Below are positions 39,944-48,963 of a stretch of 64,000 nucleotides of DNA, piece after piece. This DNA is from Streptomyces sp. SDr-06 (GTDB lineage: Bacteria; Actinomycetota; Actinomycetes; Streptomycetales; Streptomycetaceae): contig NZ_QOLA01000011.1 in assembly GCF_003324565.1 (NCBI RefSeq), positions 1-64,000 on the forward strand, written 5' to 3'. Position 1 is the first letter of the stretch. Each line of letters starts with the position of its first letter. The translations under genes were made by a program, and so were the position numbers. The notes under the pieces were generated by a model. That model was not told the DNA's origin. It saw nothing but the letters and a program-made list of their open reading frames with translations, and ran no database searches.

Positions 39944-41290
39944 TCACAGCGTGCGCAGCAGCACCGCCGGGTGTTCCACGCAGTCGGCGACGTACCGCAG
40001 GAAGCCCCCCGCGGTGCCGCCGTCGCACACCCGGTGGTCGAAGGTCAGGGACAGCTGGACCACCTGGCGCACCGCGAGCTCGCCCTCGTGCACCCAGGGC
40101 TTGGGGATGATGCGGCCCACGCCCAGCATCGCCGCCTCGGGATGGTTGATGATCGGCGTGGATCCGTCGACACCGAACACCCCGTAGTTGTTGAGGGTGA
40201 AGGTGCCGCCAGTCAGCTCGGCCGGGGTCAGCGTGCCGGTGCGGGCCGCCTCGGTGAGGCGGGCGAGCTCGGCGCCGAGCGCGTCGACGTTGCGGGTGTG
40301 GGCGTCGCGGACGACCGGCACGACCAGGCCGCGCTCGGTCTGCGCCGCGAAGCCCAGGTGCACCTGGGGCAGCCGGACGATCTCGCGGGCCGCCGTGTCC
40401 ACCGTCGAGTTGAGCTCGGGGAAGCGGGCGAGGGCCGCCGTGCAGATCCGGGCGAGCAGCGCGAGGACGGACACCTTGGGCCCACCGGCCGCGTTCATGG
40501 CGGCGCGCGCCGCCATCAGCTCCGTGGCGTCGGCGTCCACCCAGCAGGTGGCGTCCGGGATTTCGGTACGGCTGCGGCTGAGCTTGTCGGCGACCGCGCC
40601 CCGGATGCCCTTGAGCGCGACCCGCTCACCGGACGCGGCCGAGGCCGCGACCGGAGCCGCGGCAGGAGCGGGGACCCCGGAGGGGGCCCGCATCGCCGAC
40701 TCGACGTCGCAGCGCAGGATGAGGCCCTGTGGGCCGGTGCCCCGCAACGCGCGCAGATCGAGGCCGTGTTCGCGGGCCAGCCTGCGCACCAGCGGCGAGA
40801 TGACGGGCACGGGTCCCGCCGCCTCGACGGGCGCGGACGGCGCGGGGGCCGACGGCGCGACCGGGGACGCGGGCCGCAGGCGGGTGCGGCGGCGGGTGGT
40901 GGCCGTGCCCGTCCCGTAGCCGACCAGGACGTTGCCCGATCCCCCCGAAGACGCAGAAGACGCAGAAGACGCGGCGGACACTGAGGAGGCGGCAGCAGAG
41001 GCCCCGGCGGACCCGGCTTCCTCGGCGGCGTCGTGCCGCTGCGGGGCGCCGACGGCGACCGTCAACAGGGGTGCTCCGACGGGCAGTTCGGTGCCCTCCT
41101 CGCCGAAGCGCGCGGTGACCACGCCGCCGTAGGGGCAGGGCACTTCGACCATCGCCTTGGCCGTCTCGACCTCGACCACCGGCTGGTCGACGGCCACCAC
41201 GTCGCCGACCGCCACCAGCCAGCGCACGATCTCCGCCTCGGTGAGTCCCTCACCGAGGTCGGGCAGCTTGAACTCCAGCACCTTCGGCAT
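39944..41290 (-). CDS. bkdC: Branched-chain 2-oxoacid dehydrogenase E2 (complex 2)
   Basis: 448-residue acyltransferase. Lipoyl domain (about 4-80, VEVETAKAMVEVP), Ala/Ser-rich linker (about 88-120), E3-binding domain (about 160-195, SPLVRRLAREHGLDLRALRGTG), catalytic domain with LSLTFDHRVCDGGTAGGF at the active site. Diverged from the E2 at 24015, but the same architecture. Last gene of the second operon; its start overlaps the beta stop by one base (TGATG). Confidence 0.93.
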   Translation of the reverse strand: MPKVLEFKLPDLGEGLTEAEIVRWLVAVGDVVAVDQPVVEVETAKAMVEVPCPYGGVVTARFGEEGTELPVGAPLLTVAVGAPQRHDAAEEAGSAGASAAASSVSAASSASSASSGGSGNVLVGYGTGTATTRRRTRLRPASPVAPSAPAPSAPVEAAGPVPVISPLVRRLAREHGLDLRALRGTGPQGLILRCDVESAMRAPSGVPAPAAAPVAASAASGERVALKGIRGAVADKLSRSRTEIPDATCWVDADATELMAARAAMNAAGGPKVSVLALLARICTAALARFPELNSTVDTAAREIVRLPQVHLGFAAQTERGLVVPVVRDAHTRNVDALGAELARLTEAARTGTLTPAELTGGTFTLNNYGVFGVDGSTPIINHPEAAMLGVGRIIPKPWVHEGELAVRQVVQLSLTFDHRVCDGGTAGGFLRYVADCVEHPAVLLRTL

Positions 41291-42297
41291 CAGTGCTCCG
41301 CCTCCCACTGCAACCGCGCCACCGCGTCCAGCACCCGGTCCACGCCCGGCAGATGGTGCTTCTCCAGCATCGGCGGCGGATAGGGGATGTCGAAGCCCGC
41401 GACCCGCAGCACGGGCGCCTCCAGGTGGTGGAAGCAGCGCTCCGTGACGCGCGCGGCTATCTCGCCGCCGGGCCCGCCGAATCCGGCCGACTCGTGGACG
41501 ACCACGGCCCGCCCGGTGCGGCGCACCGACGCGCACACCGTCTCGTCGTCGAAGGGGACCAGCGAGCGCAGGTCGACGACTTCGAGGTCCCAGCCCTCCT
41601 CGCGAGCCGCCTCGGCCGCCTCCAGGCACACCGGCACGGACGGACCGTAGGTGAGGAGCGTGGCGCTGCGCCCGGCGCGCCGCACGACCGCCCGGCCGAT
41701 GGGTTCCACGGCCGTGGGGGCCTCGGGCGACCAGTCGGACTTCGACCAGTACAGCCGCTTGGGCTCCAGGAAGACGACCGGGTCGTCGGACGCGATGGCC
41801 TCGCGGAGCATCCCGTACGCGTCCTCCACGGTGGCCGGGGTGACGACCTTCAGGCCCGGCGTCGCCATGTAGTAGGCCTCGCTGGAGTCGCTGTGGTGCT
41901 CGACGCCGCCGATACCGCCGCCGTAGGGAACGCGCACCACGATGGGCATCGCCATCGCTCCGCGGGTGCGGTTGCGCATCCTGGAGACGTGGCTGATGAG
42001 CTGCTCGAACGCCGGGTAGGCGAAGGCGTCGAACTGCATCTCGACGACCGGCCGCAGCCCGTACATCGCCATGCCGACGGCCGTGCCGAGGATGCCGGCC
42101 TCGGCGAGCGGGGTGTCGGTGCAGCGGTCCTCGCCGAACTCCTTGGCCAGCCCGTCGGTGACCCGGAACACGCCGCCCAGGGTGCCGACGTCCTCTCCCA
42201 GGACGTGCACGGTCGGGTCCTCGGCCATGGCGTCGCGCATCGCGCGCTGCAGGGCCTGTGCCATGGTGGCGGGCTTCTTGGCGGTGGCGGTGGTCAT
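41290..42297 (-). CDS. bkdB: Branched-chain 2-oxoacid dehydrogenase E1 beta (complex 2)
   Basis: 335 residues with VHVLGEDVGTLGGVFRVTDGL, VPYGGGIGGVEHHSDSSEAYY and VVVHESAGFGGPGGEIAARVTERC. Paralogue of the beta subunit at 25427; the two align along their whole length by eye. It forms the decarboxylase heterotetramer with the alpha subunit encoded just upstream. Stop-start overlaps of one base (TGATG) on both sides indicate tight translational coupling in the alpha-beta-E2 order. Confidence 0.93.
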   Translation of the reverse strand: MTTATAKKPATMAQALQRAMRDAMAEDPTVHVLGEDVGTLGGVFRVTDGLAKEFGEDRCTDTPLAEAGILGTAVGMAMYGLRPVVEMQFDAFAYPAFEQLISHVSRMRNRTRGAMAMPIVVRVPYGGGIGGVEHHSDSSEAYYMATPGLKVVTPATVEDAYGMLREAIASDDPVVFLEPKRLYWSKSDWSPEAPTAVEPIGRAVVRRAGRSATLLTYGPSVPVCLEAAEAAREEGWDLEVVDLRSLVPFDDETVCASVRRTGRAVVVHESAGFGGPGGEIAARVTERCFHHLEAPVLRVAGFDIPYPPPMLEKHHLPGVDRVLDAVARLQWEAEH

Positions 42298-43421
42298 CAC
42301 CGGGCCTCGGCTTCCAGCTCGGCGCGCAACTGGGCGGCCTGCTCGCGCAGGTGGCCGCTCTGCTCGGCGTAGACCTCGGCGAAGAGGTCCATGGGGTTGA
42401 GGACGGGCTCGGCGTTCATCTGCTCGCGCAGTGCGGCGGCCATGGTCTCGGCGGCCTCGGCGGCGGCGCGTATGCCGTCCTCGTCGAGGATGCCGCGGGT
42501 GGTCAACTCGCCCTCCAGGAGCCGGATCGGGTCGTGGTCGCGCCAGGCGTCGACCTCGGCCGGGCCCCGGTAGCGCGTCGCGTCGTCGGCGTTGGTGTGC
42601 GCCTCCATGCGGTAGGTGACGGCCTCGATCAGCGTGGGGCCGCCGCCGCGCCGGGCGCGGGCGACGGCCTCGGACAGCACCTGGTGCACGGCGGGCGCGT
42701 CGTTGCCGTCGACCAGGCGGCCCGGCATGCCGTAGCCGACGGCCTTGTGGGCGAGGGAGGGGGCGGCGGTCTGCTTGGCGAGCGGCACGGAGATCGCGAA
42801 CCCGTTGTTCTGGACCAGGAAGACCACCGGGGCCTGCCAGACGGCCGCGAAGTTCAGCGCCTCGTGGAAGTCGCCCTCGCTGGTGCCTCCGTCGCCGACC
42901 AGGGCGAGCGCCACCACGTCGTCGCCCTTGAGGCGGGCCGCGTGGGCCAGGCCCACGGCGTGCGGGAGCTGGGTGGCCAGCGGGGTGCACAGCGGCGCGA
43001 TGCGGTGCTCGCGCGGGTCGTAGCCGGTGTGCCAGTCGCCGCGCAGCAGCGTCAGGGCCTGCACGGGGTCCAGACCCCGGGCGACGGCGGCGAGGGTGTC
43101 GCGGTAGCTCGGGAACAGCCAGTCCCGCTCCTCCAGGGCGAGCGCCGCGGCGACCTCGCAGGCCTCCTGGCCGGTCGAGGAGGGGTACACGGCGAGGCGG
43201 CCCTGCTTGGTGAGGGCGGTCGCCTGCGCGTTGAACCGGCGTCCGCGCACCAGCTCCGCGTACAGCTTCAGCATCAGCTCGCGGTCGAGCTCGGCGCCGG
43301 TGCCCAGGACCCGGTGGGGCTCCGGGTCGGGGAGCAGCGGCGCGGGGTCGGTGCGGGGCCGCCAGGCGGGCGGAGGGGTCGGCCGGTATGCGGCGGCACC
43401 GGGGAGCTCTTGGACCGTCAT
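42297..43421 (-). CDS. bkdA: Branched-chain 2-oxoacid dehydrogenase E1 alpha (complex 2)
   Basis: 374-residue TPP-dependent subunit. Contains GDGGTSEGDFHEALNFAAVWQAPVVFLVQNN and RMEAHTNADDATRYR. Its N-terminus (VQELPGAAAYRPTPPPAW) differs from the basic, Ala-rich N-terminus of the complex 1 paralogue. ATG 43421 follows a near-perfect AAGGAGGTG; the 21 upstream codons are not coding. Divergent from the AsnC regulator at 43602; the shared 180-bp region carries a TetR-type palindrome and three DnaA boxes. Confidence 0.94.
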   Translation of the reverse strand: MTVQELPGAAAYRPTPPPAWRPRTDPAPLLPDPEPHRVLGTGAELDRELMLKLYAELVRGRRFNAQATALTKQGRLAVYPSSTGQEACEVAAALALEERDWLFPSYRDTLAAVARGLDPVQALTLLRGDWHTGYDPREHRIAPLCTPLATQLPHAVGLAHAARLKGDDVVALALVGDGGTSEGDFHEALNFAAVWQAPVVFLVQNNGFAISVPLAKQTAAPSLAHKAVGYGMPGRLVDGNDAPAVHQVLSEAVARARRGGGPTLIEAVTYRMEAHTNADDATRYRGPAEVDAWRDHDPIRLLEGELTTRGILDEDGIRAAAEAAETMAAALREQMNAEPVLNPMDLFAEVYAEQSGHLREQAAQLRAELEAEAR

Positions 43422-43486
43422 GCCAATGCACCTCCTTGTGGAAGCGGACATCCAGGGGCGGGGCAGTACTGTGACGCCCCTCACCT

Positions 43487-43500
43487 ACCGATTGTTCGGT
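43487..43500. promoter_or_regulatory. PaaR-like operator at the bkd2/AsnC divergent promoter
   Basis: ACCGATTGTTCGGT, a perfect 5-4-5 inverted repeat of the same ACCGANNNNTCGGT form as the sites at paaN and paaA, 66 bp upstream of the bkdA start. Confidence 0.6.
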
Positions 43501-43534
43501 CGTGGACGCATTTTGGCTACAGGCACCTCCAGCC

Positions 43535-43583
43535 TGTGGACAAACGGTTCTCCACAGCCTGGGATGGGAACAGGGTGTCCACA
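43535..43583. promoter_or_regulatory. Cluster of three DnaA boxes
   Basis: TGTGGACAA (43535-43543) is the reverse of the perfect Streptomyces DnaA box TTGTCCACA; TTCTCCACA (43548-43556) and GTGTCCACA (43575-43583) are close variants. All lie directly upstream of the AsnC regulator gene. Confidence 0.65.
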
Positions 43584-43601
43584 ACAGGAAGGCGGGGGGA
43601 C

Positions 43602-44090
43602 ATGACAGCTGAACAAATGGCCACCGGTGACAACCGGCCGGTCCCGGCACGCCCGCTGGACGACATCGACCACGCCATCCTGCGCATCCTCCAGACGGAC
43701 GGCCGGGCCTCGATACGCTCCGTCGCCGAGCGGGTCCACGTCTCGCGCGCCAACGCCTACGCCCGCATCAACCGGCTCGTCGAGGACAGCGTGATCCGTG
43801 GCTTCACCGCGCGCGTGGACCACGAGCGCGCGGGCCAGGGAGCGGCCGCCTACGTCACGCTCAAGATCGTGCAGAACTCCTGGCGCACGGTCCGCGAACA
43901 GCTGGGGGAGCTGCCCGGAGCGGCCCACATCGCCCTGGTGAGCGGGGACTTCGACGTCCTGCTCCTGGTGCACACACCCGACAACAGAGCGCTGCGCGAG
44001 CTCGTCCTGACCCGGATCCAGTCCATCCCCGAGGTCCTGTCGACACGCACGCTGCTGGTGTTCGAGGAGACCGACCTGGACCCCTCATAG
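43602..44090 (+). CDS. Lrp/AsnC family regulator
   Basis: 162 residues. N-terminal HTH (about 18-75: LDDIDHAILRILQTDGRASIRSVAERVHVSRANAYARINRLVEDSVIRGF) and C-terminal RAM ligand domain (about 85-155). Feast/famine regulators respond to amino acids; placement divergent to a branched-chain dehydrogenase operon strongly suggests a BkdR-type role, as known in pseudomonads and streptomycetes. ATG 43602 follows GGGGGGA. Its own promoter region contains the DnaA-box cluster. Confidence 0.93.
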   Translation: MTAEQMATGDNRPVPARPLDDIDHAILRILQTDGRASIRSVAERVHVSRANAYARINRLVEDSVIRGFTARVDHERAGQGAAAYVTLKIVQNSWRTVREQLGELPGAAHIALVSGDFDVLLLVHTPDNRALRELVLTRIQSIPEVLSTRTLLVFEETDLDPS

Positions 44091-44111
44091 GGGCCGTCCC
44101 TCCGGCGTCGC

Positions 44112-44918
44112 TCAGGTGCAGTACTTCTTCAGGAAGGCCAGCACGGTCTCCCAGTTGTCGGGGGCGGCGAGGAGGGCCACTCCGTGCGCGGTCGAGCCCT
44201 TGACCGAGACCAGCCGGTCCTCGGGGGCCTTCGTGCTCGCGGCGCTCAGCTCCCGCGCGGCCGTGGCGAACGTGCCGTCCTGGTCGCCCGCCATGTAGAG
44301 CACCGGCACGGCGAGGGACTTCGCGGCGGTGAGCGCGTCCATCGGGCCGTACTGCTCGGGCGCGGACAGGGAGACCACCGCGTCCGGTTTCAGCGGCATA
44401 TGGGCGGCCGCCTCCAGGGTCGCTGTGCCGCCCTTGGAGGCGCCCATGAGGAGCAGCTTCCAGGCGCCCTCGGTACGCAGCAGGGCGGCCGCGCCCTCGA
44501 TCTCGGCGGCCGCGTCGCCGGTCGTGTTGTTGACGGCGAGAACACGGAAGCCGGCCTTGCCGAGCTCGACGGCCTTGTCCTTCCACTGGCAGACATTTCC
44601 GTCCACCTGATGGGCGAGAACGATCCCGGTATTGCCACTGCCGGTCAGAAAGCCGCCAGTGGGCGATCCCGCCGCGCTCTTGAAGACGATGGAGCCCGCC
44701 TTGGCCTGTTCGGGCGTCAGGCAGCCGAAGTCGTCCCCCTGGGTCGGCGCGGCCTGGGCGGCGGCCTCGGCCTTCTTGACGGCGGCTCCCGCGTCCGGCG
44801 ACTCGGCCGCGGGATCGTTTCCTCCGCCTCCACCGCCGCATCCCGCCAGCGCCGTGCCCACGAGCAGCACGGCGGCACAGACGGACACAAAGGGCGCAGG
44901 AGTTCGCAGGGCAGCCAT
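44112..44918 (-). CDS. Alpha/beta-hydrolase lipoprotein
   Basis: 268 residues. Signal peptide with lipobox LAGC (Cys 27), a Gly run, then an alpha/beta-hydrolase fold: nucleophile elbow LLLMGASKGG, an acid candidate in YMAGDQDGTF and His in STAHGVALL. Cysteines at LTPEQ-side GCLTP, VCQWK and the C-terminal KYCT may form disulfides. Exported, membrane-attached hydrolase of unknown substrate. Convergent with the AsnC gene; no terminator was seen between them. Confidence 0.88.
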   Translation of the reverse strand: MAALRTPAPFVSVCAAVLLVGTALAGCGGGGGGNDPAAESPDAGAAVKKAEAAAQAAPTQGDDFGCLTPEQAKAGSIVFKSAAGSPTGGFLTGSGNTGIVLAHQVDGNVCQWKDKAVELGKAGFRVLAVNNTTGDAAAEIEGAAALLRTEGAWKLLLMGASKGGTATLEAAAHMPLKPDAVVSLSAPEQYGPMDALTAAKSLAVPVLYMAGDQDGTFATAARELSAASTKAPEDRLVSVKGSTAHGVALLAAPDNWETVLAFLKKYCT

Positions 44919-44967
44919 GACGGTGGATGGTGATCCGCTTCGGTGCCTCAGTCAACGGCGCCGCGGC

Positions 44968-45561
44968 TCAATGGCCGGTCCGCAGCCCCTCGAAGGCCAT
45001 CCTGACCACGGTGTCCGCCACCTGATCCCCGTCCGCCTCCCCCTCGCGCTGCGGCCGGTACCACTCCACCAGCGAGTTGACCATGCCGAAGAGCAGCCGG
45101 GTCGCCAGGCGAATGTCCAGGTCGGCGCGGAGATCTCCGTCGGCGACGGCCGCCTTGAGCAGGTCGGCGACGCGCTGGTCGAACTCCCTGCGGCGCTCCA
45201 TCGCCCAGCGTTCCGTCTTGGTGTTGCCGCGGACGCGCAGCAGCAGCGTGACGTAGGGAAGCTCAGCCATCAGGACTTCGACCGTACGTCGGGTGACGTA
45301 CTCGACTCGCTCGATCGACCGGCCGCGCAGGGCGCCCGGCTCGTCCAGGACGCCGAAGAGGCCGTCTATCGCGCGGCTCACCGCCCGGTGCAGCAGTTCC
45401 TCCTTGCCCGCGACATGGTGGTAGATCGAGGACTTGGAGATCCCGGCCGCCTTGGACAGGTGCTCCATCGACGTGCCGTCGTAGCCGCGCTCGTTGAAGA
45501 CCCGCACGGCGACCGTGAGCAGCGTCTCGGGCGTGTAGGTGTCGCGCTTGGCGGTCGTCAT
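44968..45561 (-). CDS. TetR family regulator, likely PaaR-type
   Basis: 197 residues. N-terminal HTH (about 10-58: LLTVAVRVFNERGYDGTSMEHLSKAAGISKSSIYHHVAGKEELL) and a TetR ligand domain. The start overlaps the paaH stop by four bases (ATGA), so it is coexpressed with phenylacetate degradation. The ACCGANNNNTCGGT palindromes upstream of paaN and paaA match the ACCGNNCGNNCGGT core reported for corynebacterial PaaR, making this the best candidate to bind them; phenylacetyl-CoA is the expected inducer by analogy. Confidence 0.85.
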   Translation of the reverse strand: MTTAKRDTYTPETLLTVAVRVFNERGYDGTSMEHLSKAAGISKSSIYHHVAGKEELLHRAVSRAIDGLFGVLDEPGALRGRSIERVEYVTRRTVEVLMAELPYVTLLLRVRGNTKTERWAMERRREFDQRVADLLKAAVADGDLRADLDIRLATRLLFGMVNSLVEWYRPQREGEADGDQVADTVVRMAFEGLRTGH

Positions 45562-47099
45562 GAGCCCGTCTCCTCGTCACCCGCGTACGCCTGCCGGAAG
45601 AGGGCCAGCGAGGGGGCGTAGCGGCCGGTGGGGCAGCGCTCGTGCAGCGCCGACAGCAGGTCGTACGCCCAGTCCTGGCCCAGCCGGCGGTTCCATTCGA
45701 CGGGCCCCAGCGGGTAGTTGACGCCCAGCCGCATCGCGGTGTCGATGTCCTCGGGCGTGGCGACGCCCTTAGCAACGGCGTCGGCGGCGAGGTCGACGAG
45801 CATCGCGACGGTGCGGGCGACGATCATGCCCGGCACGTCGCCGATGACGCTGACCTCCTTGCCCAGCCTCTGGAACAGGCCGACGGCCTCGCCGACGGCG
45901 CGCTCGGAGGTGTCCTCGCTCGCGGAGAGCGCGATGCGGGTGGCGCCCCGGTAGTCGAGGGCGAGGTCGAAGTAGACGACGTCCGCGAACTCGACGGACG
46001 TCTTGCCGTCGGCCGGGACGAGCTGTCCATCCCCCGGAAGCTCGATGTAGGGGCCGCCCTCGTTGACGGTCTTCACGGCGATGCCGGCCTCCGTCATCAT
46101 CGCCACCAGGTCGCGGGCCGGGCCCAGGTCACCGACCACGGTGACGGCCGCCGGGGCCTTCGCGGGCGGCGCGGTGTGCGGCGCGGGACGCACGACCTCC
46201 TTCGGGGAGGCGCCGGAGCCGTAGGCGTACCAGCCGCGTCCGCTCTTGCGCCCGTGCAGTCCGGACTCGACCAGGCGGCGCTGGGCCAGCGACGGGGCGA
46301 ACTTGGGGCTCTGGAAGAAGGACTCCCAGACCGAGCGCGTCACCGCCTCGTTCACGTCCTGCCCGATGAGGTCGGTCAGCTCGAAGGGGCCCATCCGGAA
46401 CCCGCCGCTCTCGCGCAGCACCGCGTCGATGGTGGCGGGGTCGGCGCCGCGCTCCTCGTAGACCGCGAAGGCCTCCGCGTAGAAGGGCCGGGCGATGCGG
46501 TTGACGATGAAGCCGGGGGTGTCGGTGCAGCGCACCGGCGTCTTGCCCCAGGCCTTCGCCGTCTCGTACGCCCTGGTCGCCGCCGCCTCGTCGGTGGCGA
46601 AGCCGCTGACGACCTCGACCAGCGGGAGCAGGGGAGCGGGGTTGAAGAAGTGCAGTCCCACGAAGCGCCCGGGGTGTTCGAGCGCCCCGGCGATCGCGGT
46701 CACCGACAGCGAGGAGGTGTTGGTGGCGAGCAGGCAGTCCTCGGCGACCACCGCCTCCAGGGCCCTGAACAGGTCCTGCTTGACCGGGAGTTGTTCGAGG
46801 ACGGCCTCGACGACGAGCGCCGCGTCGGCGAGCTCCGCGAGGTCCTCGGCCGGGTGCAGGCGGGCCAGGGCCGCCTCGCGGTCGGCGGCGGACAGGCGGC
46901 CCTTCTCGACCAGCCGGTCCAGGCGGGCGGCAAGGGCGTCGGCGGCCTCGCGCGCGCGGCCCGGCACGGCGTCGTGGAGGCGCACGCGGTGCCCGGCGAC
47001 GAGGGCGACCTGGGCGATGCCCTGCCCCATGGTCCCGGTGCCGACGACGGCGACGGTACTGCTCGGCGCGATCGCCGGTGCGCTGGCGGTTTCGGTCAT
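45558..47099 (-). CDS. paaH: 3-hydroxyacyl-CoA dehydrogenase (PaaH type)
   Basis: 513 residues. NAD Rossmann domain (about 16-195) with VAVVGTGTMGQGIAQVALVAGHRV, catalytic HFFNPAPLLPLVEVV, a first 3HCDH C-terminal domain (about 197-295, PGFIVNRIARPFYAEAF) and a second one (about 405-490), the PaaH/FadB2-long layout. In phenylacetate catabolism it oxidises 3-hydroxyadipyl-CoA to 3-oxoadipyl-CoA. It heads the paaH-TetR pair, divergent from paaN. Confidence 0.88.
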   Translation of the reverse strand: MTETASAPAIAPSSTVAVVGTGTMGQGIAQVALVAGHRVRLHDAVPGRAREAADALAARLDRLVEKGRLSAADREAALARLHPAEDLAELADAALVVEAVLEQLPVKQDLFRALEAVVAEDCLLATNTSSLSVTAIAGALEHPGRFVGLHFFNPAPLLPLVEVVSGFATDEAAATRAYETAKAWGKTPVRCTDTPGFIVNRIARPFYAEAFAVYEERGADPATIDAVLRESGGFRMGPFELTDLIGQDVNEAVTRSVWESFFQSPKFAPSLAQRRLVESGLHGRKSGRGWYAYGSGASPKEVVRPAPHTAPPAKAPAAVTVVGDLGPARDLVAMMTEAGIAVKTVNEGGPYIELPGDGQLVPADGKTSVEFADVVYFDLALDYRGATRIALSASEDTSERAVGEAVGLFQRLGKEVSVIGDVPGMIVARTVAMLVDLAADAVAKGVATPEDIDTAMRLGVNYPLGPVEWNRRLGQDWAYDLLSALHERCPTGRYAPSLALFRQAYAGDEETGS

Positions 47100-47189
47100 G
47101 AACGCGATCCTCCCCTACGGCTGGCCCACGGGCCCGGCGGGCCCCCTCCCGGGGCGCCCGAGCGGGGCCGTGGCGGGCGTGGCCGGTAG

Positions 47190-47198
47190 TTGTCCACA
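47190..47198 (+). promoter_or_regulatory. Perfect DnaA box upstream of paaN
   Basis: TTGTCCACA in the paaH-paaN divergent region, 26 bp before the PaaR-like operator. Confidence 0.7.
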
Positions 47199-47215
47199 GG
47201 TTTCCCCGGGCCCTC

Positions 47216-47243
47216 TTGTCCCGACCGATCGTTCGGTTACTCT
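47216..47243 (+). promoter_or_regulatory. paaN promoter with PaaR-like operator
   Basis: TTGTCC (47216-47221) and TACTCT (47238-47243) are -35/-10-like hexamers with 16-bp spacing. The 14-bp palindrome ACCGATCGTTCGGT (47224-47237) fills the space exactly between them, the classic place for a repressor. It matches the corynebacterial PaaR core ACCGNNCGNNCGGT. Confidence 0.75.
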
Positions 47244-47298
47244 AACGGTGTCCGGCTCTCCCTGCCCAGCTCGAAGACTCGACGAGGAGTTGCTCGCC

Positions 47299-48963
47299 AT
47301 GCAGCTGACCGAGAAGCACAGGCCCACCCTGGACGGGGCCCTGGAGGCGATCCGCACGCGTGCGTACTGGTCGCCGCACCCGGAGCACCCCAAGGCCTAC
47401 GGGGAGACGGGCGCCGAGGACGGCAAGGCGGCCTTCGACGCGCTCCTGAACCGCCGCTTCGACCTCGACCAGCCGGGCACCGACGACTGGACGGGCGCCG
47501 AAGCGTCGCCCTACGGAATCGAGTTGGGCGTCCAGTACCCGCACCCCGACCTCGACGTCCTGCTGCCCGCGATGCGGGCCGGCATGGCCGCCTGGCGGGC
47601 CGCCGGGCCCGAGACGAGGGCCCTGGTCTGCATCGAGATCCTGGCCCGGATCGGCGCCCGCACCCACGAGTTCGCCCACGCCGTCATGCACACCAGCGGC
47701 CAGGCGTTCATGATGGCCTTCCAGGCGGGCGGGCCGCACGCCCAGGACCGCGGCCTCGAAGCCATCGCCTACGCCTACCAGGAGCAGACGCGCACCCCCT
47801 CGGGCAGCGCCGCCTGGTCCAAGCCACAGGGCAAGCGCGAGCCCCTGGAGCTCGCCAAGACGTTCACCCCGGCCGGGCGCGGCATCGCGCTGCTGATCGG
47901 CTGCAACACCTTCCCGACGTGGAACGGCTACCCGGGCCTGTTCGCCTCCCTGGCCACCGGCAACCCGGTCCTCGTCAAGCCACACCCGCGCGCGGTCCTG
48001 CCCCTCGCGATGACGGTGAAGGTGGCCCGCGAGGTGCTGGCCGAGGCGGGCTTCGACCCCAACCTCGTGGCCCTGGCCGCCGAGCGGCCCGTCGAGGGCA
48101 TCGCCAAGACCCTCGCGGTCCGCCCCGAGATCAAGATCATCGACTACACGGGCTCCTCCGCGTTCGGCGAGTGGCTGGAGGCCAACGCCCGCCAGGCGCA
48201 GGTCTACACCGAGAAGGCCGGCGTCAACACGGTGGTCATCGACTCCACCGACGACTACAAGGGCATGCTCGCCAACCTGTCCTTCTCGCTGTCCCTGTAC
48301 AGCGGCCAGATGTGCACCACCCCGCAGAACCTGCTGATCCCCCGCGAGGGCATCGCCACCGACGCGGGCAAGAAGTCCTTCGACGAGGTGGTCGGCGACC
48401 TCGCGAGCGCGGTCAGCGGCCTGCTGGGCGACGACGCCCGGGCCAACGCGCTGCTCGGCGCCCTGGTCAACCCGGACGTGAAGACCCGCCTGGAGGCGGC
48501 GTCCGGTCTCGGCGAAGTCGCCCTGCCCTCACGGGAGGTGGCCAACCCCGAGTTCCCGGGCGCGGTGGTCCGCACCCCGGTGATCGTCAAGCTGGACGGC
48601 GCGAAGCCGGACGCCGAGGCCGCCTACCTGTCGGAGTGCTTCGGCCCGGTCTCCTTCGCCGTCGCCGTCGACTCCACGGCGGACGCCGTCGAGCTGCTGC
48701 GCCGCACGATCCGCGACAAGGGCGCGATGACGGTCGGCGCGTACACCACCTCCCCCGAGGTGGAGCGCGCGGTGGAGGACGTCTGCCTGGACGAGTCGGC
48801 CCAGCTGTCGCTGAACCTGACGGGCGGGGTGTACGTCAACCAGACGGCCGCGTTCTCCGACTTCCACGGCTCCGGCGGCAACCCGGCGGCCAACGCGGCC
48901 CTGTGCGACGGGGCGTTCGTGGCGAACAGGTTCCGCGTGGTGGAGGTCCGCAGGCAGGCCTGA
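47299..48963 (+). CDS. paaN: Phenylacetate degradation protein PaaN (aldehyde dehydrogenase family)
   Basis: 554-residue ALDH-superfamily protein of the PaaN_2 type. Motifs: LLIGCNTFPTWNGYPGLFASLATGNPVLVKPH (NAD/aldehyde fold), DYTGSSAFGEWLE, and the likely catalytic Cys339 in YSGQMCTTPQNLL. In actinobacteria it is thought to act on the ring-cleavage aldehyde of the phenylacetyl-CoA pathway; the older ring-opening label should be treated with care. ATG 47299 follows GAGGAG at nine bases. The upstream promoter carries a PaaR-like operator. Confidence 0.93.
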   Translation: MQLTEKHRPTLDGALEAIRTRAYWSPHPEHPKAYGETGAEDGKAAFDALLNRRFDLDQPGTDDWTGAEASPYGIELGVQYPHPDLDVLLPAMRAGMAAWRAAGPETRALVCIEILARIGARTHEFAHAVMHTSGQAFMMAFQAGGPHAQDRGLEAIAYAYQEQTRTPSGSAAWSKPQGKREPLELAKTFTPAGRGIALLIGCNTFPTWNGYPGLFASLATGNPVLVKPHPRAVLPLAMTVKVAREVLAEAGFDPNLVALAAERPVEGIAKTLAVRPEIKIIDYTGSSAFGEWLEANARQAQVYTEKAGVNTVVIDSTDDYKGMLANLSFSLSLYSGQMCTTPQNLLIPREGIATDAGKKSFDEVVGDLASAVSGLLGDDARANALLGALVNPDVKTRLEAASGLGEVALPSREVANPEFPGAVVRTPVIVKLDGAKPDAEAAYLSECFGPVSFAVAVDSTADAVELLRRTIRDKGAMTVGAYTTSPEVERAVEDVCLDESAQLSLNLTGGVYVNQTAAFSDFHGSGGNPAANAALCDGAFVANRFRVVEVRRQA

